DNA of 64,000 nucleotides. Source: DATKCN01 sp035513175 (GTDB lineage Bacteria > Chloroflexota > Chloroflexia > Thermomicrobiales > CFX8). Made by a program: the position numbers and the translations under genes. The stretch spans positions 1 to 64,000 of the forward strand of contig DATKCN010000250.1 in assembly GCA_035513175.1 (NCBI GenBank). Direction: 5' to 3'. Shown here piece after piece: positions 8,708-18,546 of this stretch. Below the pieces are notes generated by a model. The model ran no database searches. It had not been told where the DNA came from and saw only the letters and a list, made by a program, of their open reading frames with translations. Within the stretch, counting starts at the first letter, position 1. Each line of letters begins with the position of its first letter.

Positions 8708-10894
8708 TTACGAAATGACAGCCGTTGCCGCCTCCAGCGCCCACTCCGGCTCGCGGCCGGGCAGCGACACGACGTAGGCGGTGACGACATCGTCCAGAGC
8801 CAGGATCTCCATCATTGCCTCGGATGAGATGGCGTCGTCGACGTTGAGCACCATGATGGCGTCCCCGCCGGGGTGGTGGCGGCCCACCTGCATGCCCGCG
8901 ATGTTGACCTCGTGGCTGCCCAGGATCATCCCGATGCGGCCGACCATGCCCGGCTTGTCGCGGTGGTGCGTGATGAGCACGTCGCCGCTCAGCGGGCGGT
9001 CCAGAGAGAAGCGGTCGACCTCGATGATGTCGGCCTGCCCGTCCGACCAGCGCACGGTGACGTGATGCTCGTCGTCCGCTCGCGTCTCAAACGAAAATTC
9101 GACCGCGGCCCGTCCGCCGCGCGCGTCGTGCACGACGCGGGGCTCGATGTGATGCTCGCTGGCGACAATGCGGGCATTCACCGGCGTTACGCGGGCCGTC
9201 GTCCAGTGATGCAGCCCCTCTGCCAGCGCGGCGATGAAGACGCGTTCGACGACCTCCGCGGGCGCGTTGCCGCGCACCGTCATCTGCACCACGATCGGAA
9301 TGCTGGATCCCAGCACGCCGAGCAGGCGCCCGGCCGCTCCGGCGACGCGCGTCAGCCGCTCCAGCTCGAGCGCGTCCAGCGCCGCGGCGGGCAGGTTGAC
9401 GGCGTTCGGGACAGATTCGCCTCGCAACGCGGCCAGCGTCGTTTCGGAGATGATGTCGCCGACCGCCTGTAGCGCTTCGGCGCTGCTACCGCCGATGTGC
9501 GGCGTCAGCACGACGTTCGGCCGACCCCACAGCGGCGAGCTCGTCACCGGCTCGCGCGGGAACACGTCGATTCCCGCGGCGGCAACGATGCCCGCGTCCA
9601 ACGCCTCGGCCAGCGCATGCTCTTCGACCACGTCGCCGCGCGCGCAATTGATGACGATCACTCCCCGCTTCAGCAGCGGCAGCGTCTCGCGTGCGAGCAT
9701 TCCCCGCGTCTCGCTGGTCGATGGGACGTGGTAGGTGACGATGTCGCTGCGTTGCAGCAGCTCGGCGTAGGAAACGGACTCGGCTCCGAGTGCGGCGAAG
9801 CGTTCGGCAGGCACGTAGGGATCGTGGGCGAGCAGGCGCATCTCGAAGGCGGCCAGGCGCTGGGCGACGACGCCGCCGACGCGGCCCAGCCCGACGATGC
9901 CCACCGTCCGGCCGCGAAGGTCGAAGGGCCGGTAGCGGGCGCGTTCCCAGCGGCCCGCGTGCAGTGTCGCGTTCGCGTCCGGCAGCTGCCGGGAGATGGC
10001 AAGCAGCAGCGCGATCGTGTGCTCCCCGGCGGAGACCGCGTTCGCGCCGGGCGCGTTCAGCACCAGCACGCCGGCCCGCGTGGCCGCCTCGACATCGATG
10101 TTGTCGACGCCGACGCCCGCGCGCGCCACGACCCGCAGCCGTGGCGCTGCTCGCAGCGTGGCCTCGTCGACGATCGTCTCGGAGCGCACGACCAGCGCGT
10201 CGGCGTCCGCCAGCGCGGCGCGCAGCGCGGGCACGTCCAGCCCTGGCACGTCGATCACGCGCGCGCCGGCCGCCAGCCGCTCGCGGGCGGAGTCGGCGAT
10301 GCGGTCGCTGACGACGATCGTGGGCCGCTCGTCCGGGACGAGCACGCGCGCCTCGTCGAACAGGCGGGCGGCGGCCTCAGCCAGGTCGGAGACGATGTGC
10401 GTGATGCCGCTCGGGCGCACGGTCAGCCCGATGGGCAGGAAGTAGCAGGTGATCCCCGCCGCGAGGTACGAGCGGGTGTGCCGGATGCTGTCCTCGATGG
10501 CGTGCGTGATGCCCACCTCGCGGGCGACGCTGACCTTGTCGTCGGCGAAGATTACCTCGCACACGTCGAGGCCGTGCTTCGCCAGCCAGGCGTGCGTCAT
10601 CTCGCGCGACGAGGTCGGGCGGGCGGTAACCACCCTCATGTTCTCGGCGCCGATGCGGGACGCGACGCGGCGCAGGAACTCGCGGGCCAGCGGGTTGGGC
10701 GCGAGGGTCGTGGCCGGGCCGTCCGGGCCGTAGACCCAGTCGCGCACTGCCATGGTGACGGCGTGCCCGGTGGAGTCAACGAACGAGGAGTCCGGGAGCA
10801 CCAGGTTGAAGTGCTCGTTGGCGGCGCGAGCCAGCAGTGACGGGTGCTCGGTCAGCACGCCGTCGAGGTCGATCGCAAGCCGTATCCGCGTCAT
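8708..10894 (-). CDS. serA: HAD-phosphatase/D-3-phosphoglycerate dehydrogenase fusion
   Basis: A 728-residue two-part protein. Residues 1 to about 180 form a HAD-type domain with all four motifs: IDLDGVLT, VVTARP, a lysine in ADDKV, and EDS. Residues about 195-728 are a long-type SerA: Rossmann motif GIVGLGRVGG, catalytic arginine in NCARGD, glutamate in DVFPREP, histidine in TPHIGG, then the ASB domain and a C-terminal ACT domain (HHRDKPGMVGRIGMIL) for serine feedback. SerA oxidises 3-phosphoglycerate in the first step of serine synthesis. Whether the HAD part is a phosphoserine phosphatase or a nucleotidase-like enzyme is open; it resembles the 5'(3')-nucleotidase branch. ATG at 10894 starts directly at the HAD domain. 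Confidence 0.88.
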   Translation of the reverse strand: MTRIRLAIDLDGVLTEHPSLLARAANEHFNLVLPDSSFVDSTGHAVTMAVRDWVYGPDGPATTLAPNPLAREFLRRVASRIGAENMRVVTARPTSSREMTHAWLAKHGLDVCEVIFADDKVSVAREVGITHAIEDSIRHTRSYLAAGITCYFLPIGLTVRPSGITHIVSDLAEAAARLFDEARVLVPDERPTIVVSDRIADSARERLAAGARVIDVPGLDVPALRAALADADALVVRSETIVDEATLRAAPRLRVVARAGVGVDNIDVEAATRAGVLVLNAPGANAVSAGEHTIALLLAISRQLPDANATLHAGRWERARYRPFDLRGRTVGIVGLGRVGGVVAQRLAAFEMRLLAHDPYVPAERFAALGAESVSYAELLQRSDIVTYHVPSTSETRGMLARETLPLLKRGVIVINCARGDVVEEHALAEALDAGIVAAAGIDVFPREPVTSSPLWGRPNVVLTPHIGGSSAEALQAVGDIISETTLAALRGESVPNAVNLPAAALDALELERLTRVAGAAGRLLGVLGSSIPIVVQMTVRGNAPAEVVERVFIAALAEGLHHWTTARVTPVNARIVASEHHIEPRVVHDARGGRAAVEFSFETRADDEHHVTVRWSDGQADIIEVDRFSLDRPLSGDVLITHHRDKPGMVGRIGMILGSHEVNIAGMQVGRHHPGGDAIMVLNVDDAISSEAMMEILALDDVVTAYVVSLPGREPEWALEAATAVIS

Positions 10895-11043
10895 GTGGGT
10901 CGCAGTCCTGACGTTAGCCGGAGGTGGCTGCCCGAGCGTGTAAAATCGGAGCGTGCCACACCGCGGCGGCCGGATGCAATCGTCTGCCGGCACGGATTAC
11001 AGCGCCGTGAGCCCACTCGTCATTCCCTGTCGCCAGCCGTCGA

Positions 11044-13794
11044 TCACAGGCCCGGCTCCATGCCGTAGCGCCAGATGAAGTAGTGCCGGCCGACGTTGCC
11101 GGCCTCGACCCGCCAGCCCTCCGGGTTGTCTGGCGTGTAGGTCAGGCAGCGGCGCTCGAAGCACTGGACCAGCACGTCACGAGGCGCGCCGCCGACCTCC
11201 ACCGTCGTCCAGTAGGCCTCGGCGAGTGGGTAGCCGGTGGCGTAGAACGGATTGAGGAACAGCGGGGCGGTCACGTATTCGCCATCTTCATAGACCAGCC
11301 CGCTGGAGTTCATGAACTCCCAGAACGTCGACGCGACCTGATGGTCGATGCCGTACACCGTCACGCGGTGGACCGCCGTGACGCCGTAGGACGCGAAGAC
11401 CGGATCGTCCGTCACCGTGCCGTCACGCGCAACACGCTGCGTCAGGAGCGCGCCATCGTCGGCGGCCGGAGCGGACCGCAGCGGGCCGAAGGTCGCGTAA
11501 GTTGGCCCCTGCTGATCGCCGGGGTCGCCCGCGACGTTGACCTCGGCGGGAGAGCGCTGCTCGAAGTCGTCATCGCCGACCTGCATCAGTCCCGAGATCA
11601 GCTCGACGACCAGCAGCCCGTTCGTCACGTACCAGTCGGCGGTTGGATCACCGTCCGGAAAGCGGACCTCCATGCGGCTCTTGTCCGCATATTTCACCGC
11701 GCGCTGCTGGCCGGGCGACTCGCTGTACGCCTCGAAGAACGGGCCGGCGATCGGCTTGTCTCCCCAGATCCAGGTGCGGCCAACTAGTAGCAGCATCACT
11801 GGCAGATCGGTGCGGTTCCAGACATCCTGGAACGCGGGGTAGTCCGGCGCGGGCTGGAACGAAACGCCGACCGTGAAGGTCACCGCATTCGAGATCCCGC
11901 CGCCGGGTTCGGGGCTGAACACCGTGACGACCGCCGAGCCGCCGACGGCCACGTCCGCGGCGCTCAGCTCGGCGCGCAGCTCCGTCGCGCTGATGAACGC
12001 TGTCGGTCGATCGCTGTCGTTCCAGCGCACGATCGACCCCGGCACGAAGCCAGCGCCGAGCACCGTGACGACGATCGCCCCGACGCCGGGCGCGGCGGAC
12101 GAAGGCGTGACGCCGCCGACCGACGGCAGCGGGTTGCCGGCCCCGTCAATAGCTGGTAGCTGCGCCAGCCCATAGCCCCAGACGTTGTTCGGGTTGGCCG
12201 CGCCGTTCGCGTTCAGCTTGAGGTAGTTCGCGATCTCGGTCGGGCCGAAGGCGGGGTAGCGCTGCCTGACCAGCGCCGCCAGGCCCGCGACGTGCGGCGA
12301 CGCCTGACTGGTGCCGTGAAAGCCCGAGGGGCCATACGAGGCCGTGTCCGCCGAATCGATGCCCACCACGTCCGGCTTAATGCGCCCGTCGCGGGTCGGT
12401 CCCTGGCTACTGTAAGGCGCGATGACGTGCGGCGTCGTCCACGGCGTGGCGCCGACTGCCAGCAGGCCGGGATTGCCGCTTTCGGCCGGATTGGTGATGC
12501 TGTTACTGGGCGACCCATACTGGAGCGGCTCGCCGGTGAACGCCTGCAGCTGAATCCAGGCTGGCGCGGCGCCGCTGTAATGCACGATTGTCGCGTAAAC
12601 CACGCCCGACGATGTGGGCACGTACCGGATGCGTTCGTAGGGCTCGTGACCCGCCGCGCCCGACTGCTCCATCTGGCTGTTGCGCAACACGTCCCCGTTG
12701 CCGTTCACGAGAAACAGGTCGAGGTCGATTCCCGCGTTCGTCCAGCTGTCGTCCCAGCGCAGGTACAGGATAAGCTCGCGGCCGGCATGGACCGAAACGC
12801 CGTTGGCCTCGATGGCTGGCGCGAATTCGAGTGTCTTGTCGCCGTCAACGTCCGAGTAGGCGCCACTCCAACTGCTCAGGGCTTCGTTGCCAGCCGCGTT
12901 GACCCATGTCATGCCCGCTGCCACCGCGCTGTTGACCGCCGCGAGCGTGCCGTCAGTGCGGGGGGACGTGCCGTCCCCCGGCCCCTCGTAGCCCCAGCCG
13001 ACCGAGTGATTGATGATCGTCACCCCCTGCGACGCCATCCAGGCAACTGTGGTGTGCAGGTCGACGCGTGTAAGCGGATTGGAAATATAGATCGCCGCGT
13101 CCGGCGCGACGTCGACCACCGTCTCGGTCACCGCCGTCCCGTGGACGCCGTAGCGCTCGCAGTCGGACACGTTGGCCGTGGCCGTGCCAACCACCTGGTA
13201 GCAATGCGCGACCGGAACCGGCAGTTCAGAGCCGATCAACGCGCTGAAACCCTCAAACCCGATGTCGATGACGCCAACCTTGACGCCCGCTCCGGTGAAG
13301 CCGCTGGCGGTCCAATCCGGGACGCCGTGGATGGCCACCCCCTGACTCGTTTTCGCCAGCGGGATCGGCGGCTCCAGCTCGCGCACCGTGAGCACGCCCG
13401 GCAGGTCCGCGATGCCGATCAGCTCGCCGGCAGGCGCGTAGGCCTCCACGGTCTGTTCGCCGGTGTTTGCGATCAGCGCGCCGCGCGCCGCCATCGCGTC
13501 CGCGACCAGTGTGGGGTCGCCGCCTACTCGCACGGTCACAGCCACGAGCGACGCGCTGTTTTCGCTGTTTTCATCGAGGGCGTTGGCCGAGAGCGTGTCC
13601 GCCTGCTCGATCAGTTCCATCAATTGTGAATCGAGCTTCGGGTGCTTGAAACGCTCCGCGTAGCCCTCGATGCGCAGCGACCGAGGCGGGCGGCCGTGAT
13701 CGTCCGCCCCGGCCCCGGACGGGGGCAGGGCGGACAGTATGAACAGCAGCATGACGGCGACGAGAGACAGCGAGCGACGAGCGCCGGTCTGCAC
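11044..13794 (-). CDS. Secreted subtilisin-family (S8) protease with IPT and C-terminal module
   Basis: A 916-residue exported protease. A signal peptide (RRSLSLVAVMLLFILSALPPSGAGA) is followed by a prodomain and a subtilase domain with Asp in VGVIDIGFEG (about 178), His in YGVHGTAV (about 218) and Ser in GFHGTSQASPHVAG (about 495). An insert within the catalytic domain resembles a beta-sandwich. After it come an IPT/TIG-like immunoglobulin fold (about 570-650) and a module of about 260 residues (DKSRMEV, WYVTNGLL, CFERRCLTYTP) that is also present in the next gene. GTG at 13794 has GGAAGGA upstream. It probably acts outside the cell or at its surface. Confidence 0.9.
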   Translation of the reverse strand: MQTGARRSLSLVAVMLLFILSALPPSGAGADDHGRPPRSLRIEGYAERFKHPKLDSQLMELIEQADTLSANALDENSENSASLVAVTVRVGGDPTLVADAMAARGALIANTGEQTVEAYAPAGELIGIADLPGVLTVRELEPPIPLAKTSQGVAIHGVPDWTASGFTGAGVKVGVIDIGFEGFSALIGSELPVPVAHCYQVVGTATANVSDCERYGVHGTAVTETVVDVAPDAAIYISNPLTRVDLHTTVAWMASQGVTIINHSVGWGYEGPGDGTSPRTDGTLAAVNSAVAAGMTWVNAAGNEALSSWSGAYSDVDGDKTLEFAPAIEANGVSVHAGRELILYLRWDDSWTNAGIDLDLFLVNGNGDVLRNSQMEQSGAAGHEPYERIRYVPTSSGVVYATIVHYSGAAPAWIQLQAFTGEPLQYGSPSNSITNPAESGNPGLLAVGATPWTTPHVIAPYSSQGPTRDGRIKPDVVGIDSADTASYGPSGFHGTSQASPHVAGLAALVRQRYPAFGPTEIANYLKLNANGAANPNNVWGYGLAQLPAIDGAGNPLPSVGGVTPSSAAPGVGAIVVTVLGAGFVPGSIVRWNDSDRPTAFISATELRAELSAADVAVGGSAVVTVFSPEPGGGISNAVTFTVGVSFQPAPDYPAFQDVWNRTDLPVMLLLVGRTWIWGDKPIAGPFFEAYSESPGQQRAVKYADKSRMEVRFPDGDPTADWYVTNGLLVVELISGLMQVGDDDFEQRSPAEVNVAGDPGDQQGPTYATFGPLRSAPAADDGALLTQRVARDGTVTDDPVFASYGVTAVHRVTVYGIDHQVASTFWEFMNSSGLVYEDGEYVTAPLFLNPFYATGYPLAEAYWTTVEVGGAPRDVLVQCFERRCLTYTPDNPEGWRVEAGNVGRHYFIWRYGMEPGL

Positions 13795-13955
13795 GATGAT
13801 GGTCCTTCCGAGGGCGCTCGCTTATGCCGGTTGCGCCGGAAAACACTAAGCGTAACCCGTCACGTGTCTCCGAGACAATAGGACGTTGGGGATGATTTTT
13901 CAGTTGACAGGCTGACGGGGTCACTGCCGCCAGGCCGGGGGCAGCTATCACTCGC

Positions 13956-15998
13956 CTAGTATTCGGTCAGGCGCGGCGGGAGCCTTCTGGGGATCAGTGG
14001 CGATGCGGGAAACGAGGACAGCGTTGGGTTCGGGGCTGACTGCGCCGTCTGGTAGCGCCAGGCGTAGTAATGCTGGCCGACGTTGCCCATCTCGACGTGC
14101 CAGCCGGGGCTGTTGGCTGGCGTGTAGGTCATGCAGCGGCGCTCGAAGCACTGGATCAGCACGTCGCGATAGACGTTGGCGACCTTCACCCGTGCCCAGA
14201 ACCCCTCGGTGACTGGCAGGCCGGTGGCGTAGAACCACGGCTCAAACAACGGTCCCTCGATCAACGCGCCGTCGACGTCGACCAATCCGTGGCTGTTCAG
14301 GTATTCCCAGAAGACGCTCGCGACGCGATGACCCGTCTCCGGCACGAAGTAGACGGCCGTGACGCCGTAGCCCGCGAAGCGCGAGTCGGCGCCGACGCGT
14401 CCGGCGCGGTCGATGGTGAGCACGATGGCGTTGTCCTGCTCTATCGCCGGCATGTTCAGCAGGCCGCTGAATGACGCATAGGTAGGCCCTGCCGCGTCGT
14501 CCGGATCTCCCGCAACGTTGACGACCGCGGGCGAGCGGGGTTCGAACAGCGCGTCCCCAAGCTGGAGCTGCCCGGAGATCAGCTCGCTGACCAGCAGGCC
14601 GTTCGTCACGTACCAGCGGTCAGAGCGGTCGTGGAGCGGGTCGGTGACCTCCATGCGGCTCTTGTCGAAGTAATAGATGAGGCGTGTGCCGTGTTGCGCC
14701 TCCGCATACGGCTCGTAGGCGTGGGTATTGGGGCCAACACCCCACAGCCATGTGCGGCTGGCGGCGCCGCTCGCGACCGGATTGTCCGTGACGCGCCAGG
14801 TGGCGTGCATCGGGCCGTAGACCGCGCCGCGGACGGCGGCCTCGACGTTGACCTGCCCCGCGCCCGTGCCGGCCACCGGGCCGCTGGGGGACACCGGCAT
14901 GGCGGTCGTCGTCAACGCGCTGCGCACCTCGTCCGCGCCATACTCAGGCGCGACCGACTTCAGCAGCGCCGCCGCGCCGGAGATCATCGCGGCCGAGAAT
15001 GAGGTGCCGGTCACCGGCCGAGAATCGGAATAGAACACATCCGACCAGTAGTCCCCGAAGAACTCGTCCCAGCCGGGCGAGAAGATCGACTCGCCGGGGG
15101 CCGCGATGTCGACGCGGGTGACTCGCGAGGTGAACGCTGTCGGCTGGCCGGTCGCCGTCAGTGCGCCGACGGAGATCGTTTCCGCGTAGTGGGCCGGGTA
15201 GCTGATGCCGCTGACCTGGTTGCCGGCCGCCGCGACGACGATGACGCCCTGCGACGTTGCGTACTGGATTGCTTCGCGCTCGAGCTGGATGTACTCGTCG
15301 GAGCCGAGACTCAGGTTGATAACGTCCGCGCCGTTGTCGACCGCCCAGTAGATGGCCGCGATTTCGTCGGCGACGCTGATCTCGCCCTGCTCGCTGACGA
15401 CCCGGATCGGCATGACACGCACGTCCATCGCGACGCCGGCGGTGCCGACATCGTTCGCGCCCTGGGCGGCTATGATGCCGGCCACGTGCGTGCCGTGCCC
15501 ACTGATGTCGGCGGTGTTCGCGCTGCCGTCGATGACGTTGAAGCCGGCGACCATGCGGCCCGCGAGGTCCGGATGTGTCGGGCTGACCCCGCTGTCGATC
15601 ACGGCGACGATAACCGTGTCACGTCCGGTGGTGATGTCCCACGCCCCTGGGGCGTGGATGCTGTTCAGCCACCAGGACTGGTTGTCGTACGCCTCGTCGG
15701 TTGGTTCCCAGGCGAGGTAGCGGCGGACGTTCGGTTCGACGATATCGACGCCGGGATCGGCGATCAGCATGCGATAGGCCCGCTCGGCGGCCCGAGCGTC
15801 ATCGTAGGTCAGCACGACGATCGACGAGGGAGTGTCGCTGAAGCGCACGAGCAGTTCGCTGGCAGGGAAGGTAGATGCGGAAGCGGCCGCCTGCCGGGGG
15901 CTGACGGCGCCGAAGCCGAGCACGCAGCCGATCAGCAGTAGCGCGATGATCGCGACATGCGTCCGCCGGGTCGTGTCCGGCACTCGTCGTCTCGCCAT
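13956..15998 (-). CDS. Secreted subtilisin-family (S8) protease, shorter paralog
   Basis: A 680-residue exported protease with a Tat-like or Sec signal (RRRVPDTTRRTHVAIIALLLIG), a short prodomain and a canonical subtilase domain: Asp in VAVIDSGVSPTHPDL (about 133), His in SGHGTHVAG (about 168), Ser in VTGTSFSAAM (about 332). Residues about 395-660 repeat the module seen in the upstream neighbour's C-terminus (DKSRMEV, WYVTNGLLV, VNVAGDP, CFERRCMTYTP, GNVGQHYYAWRY). The catalytic domains of the two genes are much less alike, so the module seems to be shared separately. ATG at 15998 follows GGGAGGG. The two protease genes lie 161 bp apart on the same strand. Confidence 0.9.
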   Translation of the reverse strand: MARRRVPDTTRRTHVAIIALLLIGCVLGFGAVSPRQAAASASTFPASELLVRFSDTPSSIVVLTYDDARAAERAYRMLIADPGVDIVEPNVRRYLAWEPTDEAYDNQSWWLNSIHAPGAWDITTGRDTVIVAVIDSGVSPTHPDLAGRMVAGFNVIDGSANTADISGHGTHVAGIIAAQGANDVGTAGVAMDVRVMPIRVVSEQGEISVADEIAAIYWAVDNGADVINLSLGSDEYIQLEREAIQYATSQGVIVVAAAGNQVSGISYPAHYAETISVGALTATGQPTAFTSRVTRVDIAAPGESIFSPGWDEFFGDYWSDVFYSDSRPVTGTSFSAAMISGAAALLKSVAPEYGADEVRSALTTTAMPVSPSGPVAGTGAGQVNVEAAVRGAVYGPMHATWRVTDNPVASGAASRTWLWGVGPNTHAYEPYAEAQHGTRLIYYFDKSRMEVTDPLHDRSDRWYVTNGLLVSELISGQLQLGDALFEPRSPAVVNVAGDPDDAAGPTYASFSGLLNMPAIEQDNAIVLTIDRAGRVGADSRFAGYGVTAVYFVPETGHRVASVFWEYLNSHGLVDVDGALIEGPLFEPWFYATGLPVTEGFWARVKVANVYRDVLIQCFERRCMTYTPANSPGWHVEMGNVGQHYYAWRYQTAQSAPNPTLSSFPASPLIPRRLPPRLTEY

Positions 15999-16082
15999 GT
16001 CCCTCCCTGATCCGCCCACCCGGACCAGCCACGATTTTCTCACACGGCGGCGCAATGGTCTAGCGGAAGCTCTGCGACATGG

Positions 16083-16997
16083 CTAGGCATCCTGCTCGTC
16101 GGACCGAGGGTCGAGCAGCCCGAGTCTGGCCGCGGCGGACGCGTCGGTGGCGGACCAGCAGCGATCTTCGTAGCAGGTTCGGATCACCGAGACGGCGGCC
16201 TCGATCGAATCGGTCACGATCAGGCGGGTGAGGTCCTCCGGCGAGATTTTGCCTTCCGCCAGCATCGTGTCACGAATCCAGCCGACTAACCCGTTCCAAT
16301 ACCGAGAGCCGAACAGGATGATAGGAAAGTTGTGGATCTTACCGGTCTGCACGAGGGTGAGCGATTCGAACAGCTCGTCGAGCGTGCCGAATCCGCCGGG
16401 AGAGATGACGAACGCCTCCGCGTATTTGACGAACATCGTCTTTCGGACGAAGAAGTAGCGGAAGTCGACCGCGATCTCGACGTAGGGATTCATCCCCTGC
16501 TCGAACGGCAGCTCGATGTTGCAGCCGATTGACTGTCCCGCGGCGTCAACCGCGCCGCGATTCCCGGCCTCCATGATGCCCGGCCCGCCGCCGGTGATTA
16601 TGGCGAATCCCTCGCGGGATAGCGTGGCGGCCAGTTCGCGGGCGGCCAGATACATCGGATCGTCCTCGGTGACGCGCGCGGAGCCGAAGATCGTCACCGC
16701 CTTGCCTATCTCCGCGAGCGCGTCGAAGCCGGCGACGAATTCGCCCATGATGCGCAGCACCCGCCACGGGTCGGAACTGACGAACGCGCTGTCGGGGCGT
16801 TGCTCGCCGGGGCTTTCCAGCAGCCGCTCGTCCTCGGTCGGCTTGCCCGCGCGCGTCGCGCTGTTCAGGTTCGGATTGTCGATCTGTGCCGGACGGTCCG
16901 CCCAGCTCGGCGGCACGCGGCGGCCCCGCGCGCGGCTGTTTGTCCCGGCCCGCGCGTCGCGCTGTGCCCCTTGGTCCGTCTCGTCGCTCGCCGCCAT
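16083..16997 (-). CDS. LOG-family protein (TIGR00730, Rossmann fold)
   Basis: A cytoplasmic protein of about 304 residues with the family signatures GGGPGIMEAGNRGA and PGGFGTLDELFE, the second containing the PGGxGTxxE motif of nucleoside 5'-monophosphate phosphoribohydrolases (LOG). Such enzymes cleave the N-glycosidic bond of (cytokinin) nucleoside monophosphates. The first 70 residues are polar and low in structure, typical of longer bacterial members. ATG at 16997 is used here; a TTG at 17045 in the same frame is possible. Nothing in the neighbourhood indicates the nucleotide substrate. Confidence 0.85.
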   Translation of the reverse strand: MAASDETDQGAQRDARAGTNSRARGRRVPPSWADRPAQIDNPNLNSATRAGKPTEDERLLESPGEQRPDSAFVSSDPWRVLRIMGEFVAGFDALAEIGKAVTIFGSARVTEDDPMYLAARELAATLSREGFAIITGGGPGIMEAGNRGAVDAAGQSIGCNIELPFEQGMNPYVEIAVDFRYFFVRKTMFVKYAEAFVISPGGFGTLDELFESLTLVQTGKIHNFPIILFGSRYWNGLVGWIRDTMLAEGKISPEDLTRLIVTDSIEAAVSVIRTCYEDRCWSATDASAAARLGLLDPRSDEQDA

Positions 16998-17283
16998 TGC
17001 GTTGTCCAGTCCTGATCGACCGTGCTCCGCGCCTGTCGCGGTCAATTGTACGTTCTGCGTCCCTGGCGATTAGCACATTCGAGACCGCCGCGGGCGCGAC
17101 TCGCTTCCGGCCTGACAGCCAACGCCGACGCGTGGGATACTTCGCCGCCTGGATCGCGCCCCGGCCGTGGTGGGGAATAGTGGCGCTGGCGCGCGCGTTC
17201 GACCAGGACAGCCAGGCATAGTTGTGCAAGCGACACGCGCATTGCGCCGTCGTGCCGGTATGCATGTGAGGATGGGGAGCCGC

Positions 17284-18483
17284 GTGAAGCTGTACGACAC
17301 GATGTCCGGCAGGAAGCTGGATTTTACACCGCTCGACGGACACACCGTCCGCATGTACGTCTGCGGCGTCACTCCCTACGACACGACCCACGTCGGGCAC
17401 GCGATGACCTATCTGACGTTCGACGTGCTCAATCGCTACTGCCAGCACATCGGCTGGCGAGTGAAGTACGTCCAGAACGTGACCGACATCGACGACGACA
17501 TACTCAAGCGGGCGAAGCGGGACGACGACCAGTGGGATCTGCTTGGCGACCGGCACACGCGGCGTCTCGTCGAGGATCTCTCGGCGCTGAACGTGCTCTG
17601 GCCGCAGGTGTTCCCGCGCGCCAGCGAGGAGGTCGAACAGATTGTCGAGCTGACCTCGGCGCTGGTGGCCGGCGGCTACGCCTACGAATGCGGTGGGAAC
17701 GTCTACTTCCGTGTCGCGGCGGACGAGGATTATGGCGCGCTCTCCGGGCACAGCTCCGAGGAAATGCTCGCGCTGTCGCGAGAGCGGGGCGCCGACCCCG
17801 ACGACCCCCGCAAGGAAGGCCCGCTCGATTTCATCCTCTGGCAGGGGCAGCAACCCGGCGAGCCTGCCTGGGACAGCCCCTGGGGACCGGGTCGTCCCGG
17901 CTGGCACATTGAGTGCTCCGCGATGGCGATGCGCTACCTGGGACCGCGGATCGACGTGCACGGCGGGGGCAGCGACCTGATCTACCCGCATCATGAAAGC
18001 GAGATCGCGCAATCACAGCACGCCTCCGGCGAGGCGCCGTTCTGTCAGGTCTGGATGCATGTCGGCATGGTGTGCTACCAGGGCGAGAAGATGAGCAAGT
18101 CTCTGGGCAACCTGGTGCTGGCCCGCAACGTGATGCGCGTGCATTCGCCGGACGCGTTGCGCCTCTACCTGCACTCCAACCACTACCGGGAGTCCTGGAA
18201 CTACCGCGACACGGGCCCGGCCGAGTTCGAAGGGCTGGCGAGCCTTATGAAGGAGGCGGCGCATCTCGATTCGCGCCACGGCGACGATTTCGACGGCGCT
18301 GGCTTCGAGCGACGCTTCTTCGCCGCGATCGAGGACGATCTGAACACGCCGGCGGCGCTCGACATCCTGCGCGACATGGCGACCGACATCATCGTCAGCG
18401 CCGCCGAGGGCCGCAACGTGCGCGCGGCCCAGGCGCGGCTGCGCACGACGGCCGGCATCCTCGGAGTCCAGAGCGTGCGGTAG
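17284..18483 (+). CDS. MshC-like cysteine ligase (CysS superfamily)
   Basis: About 400 residues of class I cysteinyl-ligase fold. Zinc ligands are seen in MYVCGVTPYD, WHIECSAM and GGSDLIYPHHE; the KMSKS loop is intact (EKMSKSLGN). Two features favour mycothiol-type ligase MshC over CysRS: the N-terminal motif reads CGVTPYDTTHVGHAMTYLTF, where CysRS has CGPTVYD, and the protein ends soon after the helical domain without the longer anticodon-binding tail. MshC joins cysteine to glucosaminyl-inositol. A shortened CysRS remains possible. GTG at 17284 has GGGGAG upstream; ATGs at 17260 and 17272 are in frame. Confidence 0.8.
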   Translation: MKLYDTMSGRKLDFTPLDGHTVRMYVCGVTPYDTTHVGHAMTYLTFDVLNRYCQHIGWRVKYVQNVTDIDDDILKRAKRDDDQWDLLGDRHTRRLVEDLSALNVLWPQVFPRASEEVEQIVELTSALVAGGYAYECGGNVYFRVAADEDYGALSGHSSEEMLALSRERGADPDDPRKEGPLDFILWQGQQPGEPAWDSPWGPGRPGWHIECSAMAMRYLGPRIDVHGGGSDLIYPHHESEIAQSQHASGEAPFCQVWMHVGMVCYQGEKMSKSLGNLVLARNVMRVHSPDALRLYLHSNHYRESWNYRDTGPAEFEGLASLMKEAAHLDSRHGDDFDGAGFERRFFAAIEDDLNTPAALDILRDMATDIIVSAAEGRNVRAAQARLRTTAGILGVQSVR

Positions 18484-18546
18484 ACGAACCCCGCAGAATG
18501 CTTCGCGTGTTTGCGATCTCGTTCATTGAGTGGCTTGAGTGCGACG

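Noticed and set aside
12292..13629. Plus-strand open frame of 445 codons
   Set aside because: It mirrors the first subtilase gene, and its translation is arginine-rich without any motif.
16040..16085. tRNA-like stretch (AATGGTCTAGCGGAAGCTCTG)
   Set aside because: There is no T-arm or acceptor stem pairing, so it is not a tRNA.
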